A stretch of DNA of 57,150 nt from Nocardioides lianchengensis (GTDB lineage: Bacteria > Actinomycetota > Actinomycetes > Propionibacteriales > Nocardioidaceae): NCBI RefSeq assembly GCF_900101465.1, contig NZ_FMZM01000017.1, positions 1 to 57,150 on the forward strand. Reading direction: 5' to 3'. The notes beneath the pieces are model-generated. The model was not told the DNA's origin. It ran no database searches and worked only from the letters and a program-made list of their open reading frames with translations. The translations under genes were made by a program, and so were the position numbers. Shown piece after piece: positions 43,511 to 53,162 of the stretch (its first letter is position 1; each line of letters starts with the position of its first letter).

Positions 43511-45271
43511 GTGGGTGGATCCGTCGAAGTGACCGGACTCAGCAAGACGTACGGCCGGCAGAACATCTGGCACGACGTCACGCTGACCCTGCCCCCCGGT
43601 GAGATCACCGCGATGATGGGGCCCTCCGGCACCGGCAAGTCGGTCTTCCTGAAGTCGATCATCGGGCTGACCAAGCCCGAGGAGGGCCAGGTGCTGATCG
43701 ACGGGGTCGACATGGTCTCGGCCCGGGAGTCGCGACGCCTCGAGCTCCGCAAGAAGTTCGGGGTGCTCTTCCAGGACGGCGCGCTCTTCGGCTCGATGAA
43801 CGTCTTCGACAACGTGGCCTTCCCACTGCGCGAGCACACGAAGTTCAACGAGTCGAAGGTGCGCGAGGTGGTGATGGAGAAGCTCGACATGGTCGGGCTG
43901 GTCGGGCAGGAGCACAAGCTGCCGGGCGAGATCTCCGGCGGCATGAAGAAGCGGGCCGGCCTGGCTCGCTCGCTGGTCACCGACCCCGAGATCATTCTCA
44001 TCGACGAGCCCGACTCGGGCCTCGACCCGGTGCGGACGTCGAACCTCGCCGAGTTGCTCATCGAGGTCAACGCCGCCACCGACGCGACCATGCTGGTCGT
44101 CACCCACAACATCGAGCTCGCGCGGACGCTGCCCGACAACCTCGGCATGCTCTACCGGCGCGAGCTGGTGATGTTCGGGCCGCGCGAGGAGTTCCTGGTC
44201 ACCGACCACCCGGTGGTCAGCCAGTTCATGAGCGGCGACCCGGACGGGCCGATCGGGATGAGCGAGGAGGCCGACCACCGTCGTACGGAGCCGGTCAACT
44301 ACGACGATGAGCCGTACCCCGGCGGGTCGATGGTGCACACCGCCGCCCGGGCGATCGAGGTGCTGCCGCGTCAGCTCCAGCCGCGCTCCGGCGCGGTGCG
44401 CGCGAGCGGCGAGCGGCACCGGCAGCGGGTCACGTCGGGAGCGGCGAGCCTCTATGTCGCCGACGACGAGGAGACCGACCGAGACCGGTCCCTGCGCCGG
44501 CCACCCTTCCCCGTCCGGGCGCTCGACGCGACCGGGCACCTCTTCTCCCTCGCCCTCGACACCGTGCGGGCGACCTTCCGCCGGCCGTTCTCGGCGGCCG
44601 AGCTGCTCCAGCAGTTCTGGTTCGTCGTCAGCGTCTCCTGGGTGCCGGCCATGCTCATCTCCATCCCGCTCGGCGCGGTGATCGCACTGCAGCTCGGGAC
44701 GCTGACCAAGCAGATCGGCGCCGAGTCGTTCACCGGCGCGGCCAGCGTGCTGGCGGTCGTCCAGCAGGCATCGCCGATCGTGACCACGCTGGTCATCGCG
44801 GGCGCCGGCGGTGCGGCCATCTGCGCCGAGATCGGCTCGCGCACCATCCGCGACGAGATCGACGCGATGAAGGTGATGGGCCTCGACCCGGTGCAGCGCC
44901 TCGTCGTACCCCGAGTCCTGGCGTGCGTGATGGCCGCGGTGCTGCTGAACGGCCTGGTCGCGGTGGTCGGCGTGCTCGGCGGCTACTTCTTCAACGTCGT
45001 CCTGCAAGGCGGTACGCCGGGCGCCTACCTGTCCAGCTTCACGGCCCTGGCCCAGATCTCCGACCTGTGGATCGGCGAGATCAAGGCGATCGTCTTCGGC
45101 TTCCTGGCCGGCGTGATCGCCTGCTACCGCGGGCTGAACACCGCACCCGGTCCCAAGGGCGTCGGCGACGCGGTCAACCAGTCCGTGGTCATCACCTTCC
45201 TGATGCTCTTCTTCGTCAACTTCGTGCTCACCGCGCTCTACCTGACGCTCGTCCCGATGAAGGGGGCCTGA
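43511..45271 (+). CDS. Fused Mce ABC ATPase (MceG/Mkl-like) and YrbEA permease
   Basis: This predicts 586 aa. Residues 1-255 are an MceG/MlaF-type ATPase: Walker A GPSGTGKS near 37, FQDGALFGSMNVFDN Q-loop, ISGGMKKRAGLARS signature, Walker B IILIDEPDSGLDP, and the MceG-specific GPIGMSEE near 252. A charged linker covers about 255-340. Residues 340-586 are a complete YrbE/MlaE permease (ALDTVRATFRRPFSAAELLQQFWFV, LQLGTLTKQIGAESF, IDAMKVMGLDP). In most Mce systems these are separate genes. AGGAGG lies seven bases before the GTG. It energises lipid transport by the downstream Mce proteins. Confidence 0.93.
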   Translation: MGGSVEVTGLSKTYGRQNIWHDVTLTLPPGEITAMMGPSGTGKSVFLKSIIGLTKPEEGQVLIDGVDMVSARESRRLELRKKFGVLFQDGALFGSMNVFDNVAFPLREHTKFNESKVREVVMEKLDMVGLVGQEHKLPGEISGGMKKRAGLARSLVTDPEIILIDEPDSGLDPVRTSNLAELLIEVNAATDATMLVVTHNIELARTLPDNLGMLYRRELVMFGPREEFLVTDHPVVSQFMSGDPDGPIGMSEEADHRRTEPVNYDDEPYPGGSMVHTAARAIEVLPRQLQPRSGAVRASGERHRQRVTSGAASLYVADDEETDRDRSLRRPPFPVRALDATGHLFSLALDTVRATFRRPFSAAELLQQFWFVVSVSWVPAMLISIPLGAVIALQLGTLTKQIGAESFTGAASVLAVVQQASPIVTTLVIAGAGGAAICAEIGSRTIRDEIDAMKVMGLDPVQRLVVPRVLACVMAAVLLNGLVAVVGVLGGYFFNVVLQGGTPGAYLSSFTALAQISDLWIGEIKAIVFGFLAGVIACYRGLNTAPGPKGVGDAVNQSVVITFLMLFFVNFVLTALYLTLVPMKGA

Positions 45272-45272
45272 C

Positions 45273-46118
45273 GTGGCCGGCACCCGCTCCGCCTCACCCC
45301 CGGTCCGGATCTTCGGCCGGCCGGTGGGCCGCGTCGCCCGGCTCGGCCGGGACGTGCGCTTCTACGCCCAGGTCCTGATCGACATCCCACGGACCCTGCG
45401 GCACTACCCCAAGGAGGTGCTGCGGCTGCTCTCCGAGGTGAGCTTCGGCTCCGGGGCGCTGGCCGTCATCGGCGGCACCATCGGCGTGATGCTCGGCCTG
45501 ACCCTCTCGGTCGGGTTCGTGGTCGGCATGCAGGGCTACGCCGCCCTCGACCAGATCGGGGCGTCGGCCCTCAACGGCTTCATCTCCGCCTACTTCAACA
45601 CGCGCGAGGTGGCCCCGATGGTGGCCGCGCTGGCGCTGTCGGCCACGGTCGGCTCCGGCTTCACCGCCCAGCTCGGCGCGATGCGGATCAACGAGGAGGT
45701 CGACGCGCTCCGGGCGATGGCCGTCTCGCCGGTTCCCTACCTCATCACCACCCGGGTGATCGCCGGCTTCATCGCGATCATCCCGCTCTACGTCATCGGC
45801 CTGCTCACGTCGTACGGCGGGGCGCGGATGGTGACGGTCTTCGTCTACGGGCAGTCGGCCGGCACCTACGACCACTACTTCAACCTGTTCCTGCCGCCGA
45901 TCGACATCCTGCTGTCGTTCGTGAAGGTGCTGATCTTCTCGGTGATGATCATCATGGTGCACTGCCGGATGGGCTACCAGGCCACCGGCGGGCCGGCCGG
46001 CGTGGGCGTCGCCGTGGGCCGCGCCGTACGACGCAGCCTGGTCTCGGTGGCCCTGCTCGACCTGATCCTGTCGATGGCGCTGTGGGGCGCCTCCACCACC
46101 GTGCGGATCGCCGGATGA
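45273..46118 (+). CDS. yrbEB: MlaE-family Mce permease YrbEB
   Basis: This predicts 281 aa. It is the second integral membrane subunit of the Mce importer. It has about five to six hydrophobic segments, with LIDIPRTLRHYPKEVLRLLSEVSFGSGAL and the EQ-loop-like INEEVDALRAMAVSPVPYLITTRV that contacts the ATPase. GTG start one base after the fused gene's stop; four-base overlap with mceA (ATGA). Confidence 0.94.
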   Translation: MAGTRSASPPVRIFGRPVGRVARLGRDVRFYAQVLIDIPRTLRHYPKEVLRLLSEVSFGSGALAVIGGTIGVMLGLTLSVGFVVGMQGYAALDQIGASALNGFISAYFNTREVAPMVAALALSATVGSGFTAQLGAMRINEEVDALRAMAVSPVPYLITTRVIAGFIAIIPLYVIGLLTSYGGARMVTVFVYGQSAGTYDHYFNLFLPPIDILLSFVKVLIFSVMIIMVHCRMGYQATGGPAGVGVAVGRAVRRSLVSVALLDLILSMALWGASTTVRIAG

Positions 46119-47467
46119 GGCCCGGGAAGGCCCTCGACCTGCTGGTCGGCGTGCTGGCCCTGGCGGTGCTGGCCGGGCTGCTCACCGTGGCCTACCTGGC
46201 CTACGACCGGGCGCTGGTCCCGCACCGCGACGTCACGCTGCGCACCGACGTGGTCGGCAACGCGCTGAAGGTCGGCTCCGACGTGAAGTTCCAGGGCGTG
46301 CCGGTCGGGCAGGTCACCGAGATCAGCGCCACCGACGCCGGCGCCGACCTGGAGCTGGCCCTCGACCCCGAGACGCTCGACCTGGTGCCCGACAACGTGG
46401 TCGCGCGACTGCTGCCCAAGACCATGTTCGGCGAGCGGTACGTCGCCCTCGTGGTCCCCGCCGATCCGAGCAGCACCACGCTGCAGGCCGGCGACGTGAT
46501 CCGGCAGGACGCCTCCGCCGAGGCGGCCGAGCTGCAGCAGGTCCTCGACGAACTGCTGCCCGTGCTCCGCGCGGTCCAGCCGGAGAAGCTGTCGGCGATG
46601 CTCGGCGAGTTCGCCGACATGCTCGACGGCCAGGGGGAGCGGCTCGGCGACGCGATGGTGGCCTGGTCGCGCTACGTCCGCAAGCTGGAGCCGCACGTGC
46701 CGCAGATGGCCGACGACCTGGCCTCCCTGGCCCGGGTCGCCGACCAGTGGCAGGTGGCCGCGCCCGACCTGGTCGACGCACTGGCCACGATGACCACGAC
46801 CGCCTCGACGCTGGTCGACAAGCAGACCGAGCTGCGCGAGGTGTACGCCAGCGTCATCAGCTCCTCCGACACCACCCGCGGCTGGGTGGCGGACAACCAC
46901 GACACCATCGTGGTCCTCAGCGAGGAGAGCAAGGCGGCACTGCGGGCGACCTCGCCGTACGCCTCGCAGTTCCCGTGCCTCTTCCGGGCCGTGGCCGGGA
47001 TGAAGGACAAGATGGAGACGACCCTGGGCGTCGGCACCGACGAGCCCGGGATGCACGCGGTGCTGACGGTGATGCCGGCACGCAGCAAGTACCTCGCGAA
47101 GGACGACCAGGTCCGGTTCACCAAGGGCACCCCTGCGCCCCGCTGCCCCTACGTCACCGGCAAGGTCGGGACGAAGCCGCCCCGGGCGAGTGACCGGTCG
47201 GCCGACCTGGTGTGGCCGCAGACCGAGCGGACGACGAGGACTGCGGACACCGACGACCCCGAGCCGATCGGCCCGCCCCCCGGCAACGTCGCCCACTCCT
47301 ACCTGACCGCGCTGAGCGGGCTCGGAGACGCCAACTCCCCGGGCGAGAACCAGCTGATCGCCGAGCTGGTCGCACCGACGCAAGGCCTGGCGCCCGACGA
47401 CTACCCCCGCTGGAACAGCCTGCTCCTGGGCCCGGGCCTGCGGAACACGAAGGTGGTGCTGCAATGA
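46115..47467 (+). CDS. mceA: MCE family protein MceA
   Basis: This predicts 450 aa. It has one N-terminal membrane anchor (LDLLVGVLALAVLAGLLTVAYL). The MCE domain (about 37-120) contains ALKVGSDVKFQGVPVGQVTEI and LPKTMFGERYVAL. A long helical region (about 130-260) follows, and a C-terminal part with two Cys (FPCLF, PRCPY). Mce proteins form a hexameric periplasmic shaft that carries lipids. It overlaps yrbEB and mceB by four bases. Confidence 0.93.
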   Translation: MRPGKALDLLVGVLALAVLAGLLTVAYLAYDRALVPHRDVTLRTDVVGNALKVGSDVKFQGVPVGQVTEISATDAGADLELALDPETLDLVPDNVVARLLPKTMFGERYVALVVPADPSSTTLQAGDVIRQDASAEAAELQQVLDELLPVLRAVQPEKLSAMLGEFADMLDGQGERLGDAMVAWSRYVRKLEPHVPQMADDLASLARVADQWQVAAPDLVDALATMTTTASTLVDKQTELREVYASVISSSDTTRGWVADNHDTIVVLSEESKAALRATSPYASQFPCLFRAVAGMKDKMETTLGVGTDEPGMHAVLTVMPARSKYLAKDDQVRFTKGTPAPRCPYVTGKVGTKPPRASDRSADLVWPQTERTTRTADTDDPEPIGPPPGNVAHSYLTALSGLGDANSPGENQLIAELVAPTQGLAPDDYPRWNSLLLGPGLRNTKVVLQ

Positions 47468-48540
47468 CGAAGGACGCCAACCACGGTCCCCTCTGGGTGA
47501 TCGGGATCAAGAGTCTGGTCTTCACGGTCGTGACCGTGCTGGCCACCGGCATCCTGGCGATGACGATCCGCAACAGCTCGTCCGGCGAGGCCGTCGAGTA
47601 CACCGCGGTCTTCGCCGACGCGACCAGCGTCAACCGGGGCGACGACGTCCGGGTGGCCGGGGTCAAGGTCGGCACCGTGCTCGACGTCGCGGTCACCGAG
47701 GGGCGGCTGGCCCGGGTGCGGTTCACGATCCGCAAGGGGGTGCCGGTCGAGCGGGGGGCGGTCATCCAGATCAACTTCCGCAACCTGGTGGGGCAGCGCT
47801 ACCTCGCGATCAAGCAGCCCGGCTCGGACGCCGCGGGCACGACAGCCGGCGACCCGGTGCCGGCCAGTGCCGCCACGATGGTCGAGCCGGGGCACACCTT
47901 CGGGCTCGAGGAGACCCGGCCGGCGCTCAGCCTGACCGTCCTGTTCAACGGCTTCCGGCCGCTGATGAGGCTGCTCGACTCCGACGACGTGAACGCGCTC
48001 AGCGAGCAGATCCTGGCCGTGTTCCAGGGCGAGGCCGCCACGGTCGAGGGCCTGCTGGAGAGCACCGCCGGTCTGACCACGACGCTGGCGGAGAAGGACG
48101 AGGTGATCGGTCAGCTCATCACCAGCCTCAGCAGCGTGATGCAGACCGTGAACAGCCGGTCCGGCCAGCTCGACACCACGGTGCGGACGATGCAGCAGCT
48201 GGTGTCGGGCCTGGCCGCCGACCGCGCCGCGATCGGCGGGTCCATCGAGGGCCTGGGGGAGCTGACCGACCGGGTGGCCGGCCTGCTCGGTGACACCCGA
48301 CCATCGGTCCGGCGCTCGATCGAGCATCTCGGCACGCTCTCCGAGACGCTCGACCAGCACAGCACCGACGTCGAGCGGTTCCTGAACCTGCTGCCCACCA
48401 AGCTGGACCGGATCGGCCGGACCGCCAGCTACGGCTCGTGGCTCAACTTCTACCTGTGCTCGATGGACGGACGGATCCCGCTGCCCGAGGGCTACATGGG
48501 CGACGTCGGGGTCAAGCCGGTCGCGGGAAGGTGCCGCTGA
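47464..48540 (+). CDS. mceB: MCE family protein MceB
   Basis: This predicts 358 aa. Membrane anchor at about residues 12-33, MCE domain (SVNRGDDVRVAGVKVGTVLDV, FRNLVGQRYLAI), then heptad-rich helices (about 150-320) with repeated AEKDEVIGQLI, VNSRSGQLDTTVR, GLAADRAAIGGSI. The C-terminus keeps GSWLNFYLCSMDGRI typical of MceB. It ends one base into the mceC start. Confidence 0.92.
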   Translation: MTKDANHGPLWVIGIKSLVFTVVTVLATGILAMTIRNSSSGEAVEYTAVFADATSVNRGDDVRVAGVKVGTVLDVAVTEGRLARVRFTIRKGVPVERGAVIQINFRNLVGQRYLAIKQPGSDAAGTTAGDPVPASAATMVEPGHTFGLEETRPALSLTVLFNGFRPLMRLLDSDDVNALSEQILAVFQGEAATVEGLLESTAGLTTTLAEKDEVIGQLITSLSSVMQTVNSRSGQLDTTVRTMQQLVSGLAADRAAIGGSIEGLGELTDRVAGLLGDTRPSVRRSIEHLGTLSETLDQHSTDVERFLNLLPTKLDRIGRTASYGSWLNFYLCSMDGRIPLPEGYMGDVGVKPVAGRCR

Positions 48541-49553
48541 TGTCCCGGTTCCCCCGCGCGTTCGCCGAGCGCAACCGTGTCGTGATCGCGGTGGTCGGCC
48601 TGCTCGTCCTGGGCGTCTCCTTCTACGCCGCGATGAACATGACCTCGCTCCCCGTCGTCGGGGAGGGCCGCGTGCACCAGGCGATCTTCGCCGAGGGCGG
48701 CGGCCTGCGACCCGGGGATGAGGTCCGGGTCGCCGGGGTGCGGGTCGGCGAGGTGACCGACGTGCGCCTCGAGGGCGACCAGGTGCGGGTCTACTTCCGC
48801 GCCAAGGACGTCGAGCTGCCATCGGCCACGACGGCCTCGATCGAGGTCAAGACCATGCTCGGCCAGAAGTACCTGGCCGTGGACCCGCTCGGTGAGGGCA
48901 CCCTGGAGGGGGCGATCCCGCTGGAGCGCACCACCACGCCGTACGACGTGAACGCCGCGATCTCGGACTTCTCCACCGAGCTCAACGAGATCGACACCGT
49001 CCAGCTCGAGGAGAGCTTCGACGCGCTGGCGACGGCGTTCGAGGACACCCCCAAGTCGGTGCAGAAGATGGTCGGCGGGCTCACCGACCTGTCGCGCACC
49101 ATCTCCTCGCGCGACTCCGAGCTGGCCGAGCTCCTCGACGCCACCCAGGGCGTGACCGGCACCCTCGCCGACCGCAACGACGAGCTGGCCGCGCTGTTCC
49201 AGGACGGCTCGGCGCTGCTCGGGGAGTTGCAGCACCGGCGCGAGGCCCTCCACTCCATGTGGCTGGGCGCCCGCGACCTCGGCACCCAGGTGCGGGGCCT
49301 GGTCGAGGACAACGACCGGACCCTGGCACCCGCCCTGGCCAAGCTCGACCGGGTCAGCGCGCTGCTCAACCGCAACCAGAAGAACCTCGACGACGCCCTC
49401 GGCAAGCTCGGGCCCTACTACCGGGTCCTGGCCTCGGCCACCGGCAACGGCCCCTGGGCCGACGCCTACCTGTGCGGACTGTTCGACCAGCTCGGCCTGC
49501 CCGAGCTCCGCAACGACGTCGTCCGCGACTGCAAGCCCGGAGGCAGCCAGTGA
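48540..49553 (+). CDS. mceC: MCE family protein MceC
   Basis: This predicts 337 aa. Anchor helix RVVIAVVGLLVLGVSFYAAM, MCE domain (GLRPGDEVRVAGVRVGEVTDV, VKTMLGQKYLAVDP), then helical domain with RTISSRDSELAELLDATQGV and DRNDELAALFQDGSALL. It closes with the DAYLCGLFDQLGLPEL segment. Start and upstream stop share one base (TGATG). Confidence 0.92.
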   Translation: MSRFPRAFAERNRVVIAVVGLLVLGVSFYAAMNMTSLPVVGEGRVHQAIFAEGGGLRPGDEVRVAGVRVGEVTDVRLEGDQVRVYFRAKDVELPSATTASIEVKTMLGQKYLAVDPLGEGTLEGAIPLERTTTPYDVNAAISDFSTELNEIDTVQLEESFDALATAFEDTPKSVQKMVGGLTDLSRTISSRDSELAELLDATQGVTGTLADRNDELAALFQDGSALLGELQHRREALHSMWLGARDLGTQVRGLVEDNDRTLAPALAKLDRVSALLNRNQKNLDDALGKLGPYYRVLASATGNGPWADAYLCGLFDQLGLPELRNDVVRDCKPGGSQ

Positions 49554-50608
49554 TCAGCAAGCGGATGCGGACGATCCTGGTGGCCGCCCTGGTCGCCGGC
49601 CTCGTGGTGGTCGGTGCTCTCGGGGCACGGTCGCTGCTGGGCACCGAGCCGGTGCGGGTCACGGCGCTCTTCGACTCCTCCGTCGGGCTCTACCCCGGCT
49701 CGGACGTGCAGGTGCTCGGCGTGCCCGTCGGGCGGGTCACCACGGTCAGCGCCGAGGGCGACCACGTGCGGGTGGGGATGGAGCTCGACCCTGACCAGGC
49801 CGTGGCCGCCGACACCCGGGCGGTCATCATCGCGCCCACCATGGTCAGCGACCGGTTCGTGCAGCTGACCGAGCCGTGGGTGGAGGACTCCGGCGAGAAG
49901 CGGCTCGGCAGCGGGACGGTCATCGATCAGGACCGCACCGCCGTACCTGTCGAGATCGACGAGCTGTACGGCGGGCTGAAGGAGATGTCCGAGGCGCTCG
50001 GTCCCCGCGGCGCGAACAAGAACGGGGCCCTGAACCGGCTCCTCAAAGTCGGAGCCGACAACCTGGAGGGGCAGGGCAAGGACCTGAACACCATGATCCG
50101 CGAGTTCGGGGCGGCCAGCGCGACGCTGGCCGGGCTGGACGAGGACTTCTTCGGCACCGTCGCCAACCTCGACGACCTCAACGAGATGCTCGTCGAGAAC
50201 GACGCGACGGTCGCCAAGGTCAACGAGCAGTTCGCCGACGTGGCCGGGTTCCTCGCCGAGGACCGCGAGCACATGGGGGAGGCCGCGCAGAACCTGGCGG
50301 ACGCCATGACGGTCCTCGACGACTTCATCCGCGACAACCGCGCCCACCTGCAGACCAGCGTGCGGAACCTGGTGCCGACCACCAAGGCGCTCGAGCGGCA
50401 GCGCAGGTCGCTGGAGGAGACCGTGCGGCTGGCCCCGTTGCTGTTGCACAACCTGCTCGACGCCTACGACGAGAAGTACAACGCCATCGTCGGGCGCGGC
50501 AACGTCAACGAGGTCTCGATCTGGAGCGACGACGGGCTGACCGCACGGACCTCGGAGAACGCACCGCCGACCCTGGTCGACGGTGCCAGGGACGGGAGCG
50601 GGCGATGA
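49550..50608 (+). CDS. mceD: MCE family protein MceD
   Basis: This predicts 352 aa, GTG start overlapping mceC by four bases. N-terminal anchor (TILVAALVAGLVVVGALGA), MCE domain (GLYPGSDVQVLGVPVGRVTTV, APTMVSDRFVQL), helical shaft (about 130-270), and a C-terminal stretch (LLHNLLDAYDEKYNAIVGRGN) typical for this subunit. It overlaps mceE by four bases. Confidence 0.92.
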   Translation: MISKRMRTILVAALVAGLVVVGALGARSLLGTEPVRVTALFDSSVGLYPGSDVQVLGVPVGRVTTVSAEGDHVRVGMELDPDQAVAADTRAVIIAPTMVSDRFVQLTEPWVEDSGEKRLGSGTVIDQDRTAVPVEIDELYGGLKEMSEALGPRGANKNGALNRLLKVGADNLEGQGKDLNTMIREFGAASATLAGLDEDFFGTVANLDDLNEMLVENDATVAKVNEQFADVAGFLAEDREHMGEAAQNLADAMTVLDDFIRDNRAHLQTSVRNLVPTTKALERQRRSLEETVRLAPLLLHNLLDAYDEKYNAIVGRGNVNEVSIWSDDGLTARTSENAPPTLVDGARDGSGR

Positions 50609-51981
50609 GCACCGCGGTACGTCGTACGGCTGCGCGCTGGACCGCCGCGCTCGGGCTGGCCGCCCTCCTGACGGGCTGCGGGCTCGGCAACGACCTCTAC
50701 GAGACGCCGCTGCCCGGCGGTGCCGACGTCGGCTCGGACCCGGTCCGGATCACCGCGGACTTCCAGGACGCGGTCGACCTGGTCCCGCAGAGCAGCGTGA
50801 AGGTGGAGAACATCGCCGTCGGCCGGGTCCAGAGCATCGACCTCAATCCCGACGGGCGGACCGCGCGGGTCACCCTGCTGGTCCGCCGCGACGTCGACCT
50901 GCCGACCGGCACGACCGCCCGGCTGCAGCAGACGTCGCTGCTGGGCGAGAAGTACGTGGCCCTGGTGCGCCCCGAGGAGGGGAAGGAGGGCCCCGGCTCG
51001 CTGAGCACCGGGGCGAACATCCCGATCGCCGACACCAGCCAGGTCGCCGAGGTCGAGCAGGTCCTGGGTGCCCTCTCGCTGGTGGTGAACGGTGGCGGGT
51101 TGGGCCGCTTCCAGGAGATCTCGCGCGAGCTCCAGCAGGTCTCGGCCGGTCGGCCGGAGGAGATCCGCGGCTTCCTGCGCAACATGGAGACGTTCATGAG
51201 CTCGCTCGACTCGCGCAAGGGCGCCCTGACCGCCGCGCTCGACTCCCTGGCCTCGCTGTCGGAGACCCTGGAGACGGACCGCGACAAGATCGCCACGGCG
51301 CTGGACGGCCTGAGCCCGGGCCTGCAGGTCCTGGTGGACCAGCGCGAGCAGCTGGTCGAGATGCTCGGATCGCTCGACAGGCTCAGCGACGTCACCCTGC
51401 GCACCCTCGACGCGTCCCAGCAGGACATGGTCGAGGACCTGGAGCTGCTGGAGCCGATCCTGCGGGAGCTGGCCGAGTCGGGGTCGGCGCTGCCGAACTC
51501 GCTGGAGCTGCTGCTGACCTACCCGTTCCCCGACGCGGTGCTCGGCGCGATCAAGGGCGACTACCTGAACGTCTTCGCCACCGCCAACTACACCTCGCTC
51601 CCGGCCAGCTGCCGTGGCCTCGGATGCCCGTGGCCGCAGCTGGACGACCCCGGGGCGATGCCCCCGATCGACCCGTTCGACCCGGACGCGGGCCGGTCGG
51701 CACCGATGACGCTCCCGAGTGCGTCGGGGTCGCCGTCGGCCTCGGCCTCCACGTCGTCCAGTCCTTCAGGCGGTCCGTCGGCGAGCGGCTCGCCCAGCGG
51801 GTCCGGTTCACCGTCGGCCAGCGCGTCGCCCTCGGCCTCGGGCTCAGCGTCGGTCTCGCCGTCACCGTCCTTGCTGCCGCCCACCGACTCGGCGCTGCCT
51901 GGCCTGCCCGAGCCGTCAGTGCAGGTGCCGACAGCCGCGGCCTCCTCGTCGGAGTCCGCCACGCCGGGGGAGGAGGACTGA
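50605..51981 (+). CDS. mceE: MCE family lipoprotein MceE
   Basis: This predicts 458 aa. The signal ends in the lipobox LLTGC (Cys about 25), so the protein is a lipoprotein as in other Mce operons. MCE domain (DLVPQSSVKVENIAVGRVQSI, LQQTSLLGEKYVAL) and helical domain follow. From about residue 370 it carries a 60-residue low-complexity tail made almost only of Ser, Ala, Gly and Pro. The tail may span cell-wall layers or be glycosylated; this is inference. Confidence 0.92.
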   Translation: MSTAVRRTAARWTAALGLAALLTGCGLGNDLYETPLPGGADVGSDPVRITADFQDAVDLVPQSSVKVENIAVGRVQSIDLNPDGRTARVTLLVRRDVDLPTGTTARLQQTSLLGEKYVALVRPEEGKEGPGSLSTGANIPIADTSQVAEVEQVLGALSLVVNGGGLGRFQEISRELQQVSAGRPEEIRGFLRNMETFMSSLDSRKGALTAALDSLASLSETLETDRDKIATALDGLSPGLQVLVDQREQLVEMLGSLDRLSDVTLRTLDASQQDMVEDLELLEPILRELAESGSALPNSLELLLTYPFPDAVLGAIKGDYLNVFATANYTSLPASCRGLGCPWPQLDDPGAMPPIDPFDPDAGRSAPMTLPSASGSPSASASTSSSPSGGPSASGSPSGSGSPSASASPSASGSASVSPSPSLLPPTDSALPGLPEPSVQVPTAAASSSESATPGEED

Positions 51982-53162
51982 TGCTCACGACCATGACCCG
52001 CGCCAAGGTCGTCGTCTTCGTGGTGCTGTCCCTGCTGACCACCACCTTCCTGGCGGTGCAGTACGTCGGGCTGGACCGGTTCCTCGGCGGCTACCAGGTC
52101 TCCGTCGACCTGCCCCAGGCCGGCGGCCTGTTCGAGAACTCCGAGGTGACCTACCGCGGGGTGCCGGTGGGACGGGTGGAGTCGTTGACCGCGTCGAGGG
52201 ACGGCGCCCACGCCGTACTCCGGATCGAGCGGGGGGCCCCGGACATCCCGGCCGAGGTGCAGGGCCGGGTGGTCAACCGCTCGGCCATCGGCGAGCAGTA
52301 CCTCGACCTGCGCGGCGGCGAGGTCGGCGACGAGCTGCTGGCCGACGGGGCCCACCTCACCCTGACCGCGGCCGACCTGCCGCCGTCGATCGACGGGCTG
52401 CTGCGCAGCAGCCGCGACTTCGTGGCCTCGGTGCCCTCGGACGCGCTGAACACCGTCATCGACGAGGGGTACGAGATGAGCCGGGGCAACGGAGCCCACC
52501 TGGCCCGGCTGATCGAGACCTCGTCCGACTTCGCGCAGACCGCCGACCGCAACTTCCTCGTCACGGTCAGCCTGATCGACAGCTCCGGGACGGTGCTGGC
52601 CACCCAGGAGAAGGCGGCCGCCAGCTTCACGAGCTTCAGCTCGGACCTGCGGCTGCTCGCCCACGCCCTCGACGAGCAGGACGACGACTGGCGCCGACTG
52701 GTCGAGCAGACCCCGGCGGCCGCCCGCCAGCTCGACGCGCTGTTCCGCTCCGTGGGCCAGCCGCTCGGGCAGCTGATGGGCAACCTGGTCTCGACGGCCC
52801 AGGTCTTCGGGACCCATGCCGCCGGGGTGAAGGAGACGCTCATCCGGCTGCCGGAGGGCATCTCCATCACGTACGCGGTGATGACCAGCAAGGGCATGCG
52901 GTCGGGTCTGCAGACGTCGTTCTTCACCCCGCTGCCCTGCACCGACGGCTACGAGAAGACCGAGATGCGTCCGGGCACCGACACCAGCCCCGGCCAGAAG
53001 TTCAACCCCGATGCCGGCTGCGACGCTGATCCGTCCACCGGCAGCAACGTGCGCGGGCCGGGCGCGACACTGCCCGGGGACGACAGGAAGAAGGGGGGCC
53101 GCCGGACGACGGTGCTGGCTCCCCCCGACAGCATGGACGACCTGCTGGGAGGCACGCAGTGA
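51981..53162 (+). CDS. mceF: MCE family protein MceF
   Basis: This predicts 393 aa. Anchor helix KVVVFVVLSLLTTTFLAVQYV, MCE domain (GLFENSEVTYRGVPVGRVESL, RSAIGEQYLDL), helical region, and a C-terminal part with Cys pair (LPCTDGY and AGCDAD). It is the last of the six Mce subunits. Start shares one base with the mceE stop; stop overlaps the next gene by four. Confidence 0.92.
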   Translation: MLTTMTRAKVVVFVVLSLLTTTFLAVQYVGLDRFLGGYQVSVDLPQAGGLFENSEVTYRGVPVGRVESLTASRDGAHAVLRIERGAPDIPAEVQGRVVNRSAIGEQYLDLRGGEVGDELLADGAHLTLTAADLPPSIDGLLRSSRDFVASVPSDALNTVIDEGYEMSRGNGAHLARLIETSSDFAQTADRNFLVTVSLIDSSGTVLATQEKAAASFTSFSSDLRLLAHALDEQDDDWRRLVEQTPAAARQLDALFRSVGQPLGQLMGNLVSTAQVFGTHAAGVKETLIRLPEGISITYAVMTSKGMRSGLQTSFFTPLPCTDGYEKTEMRPGTDTSPGQKFNPDAGCDADPSTGSNVRGPGATLPGDDRKKGGRRTTVLAPPDSMDDLLGGTQ

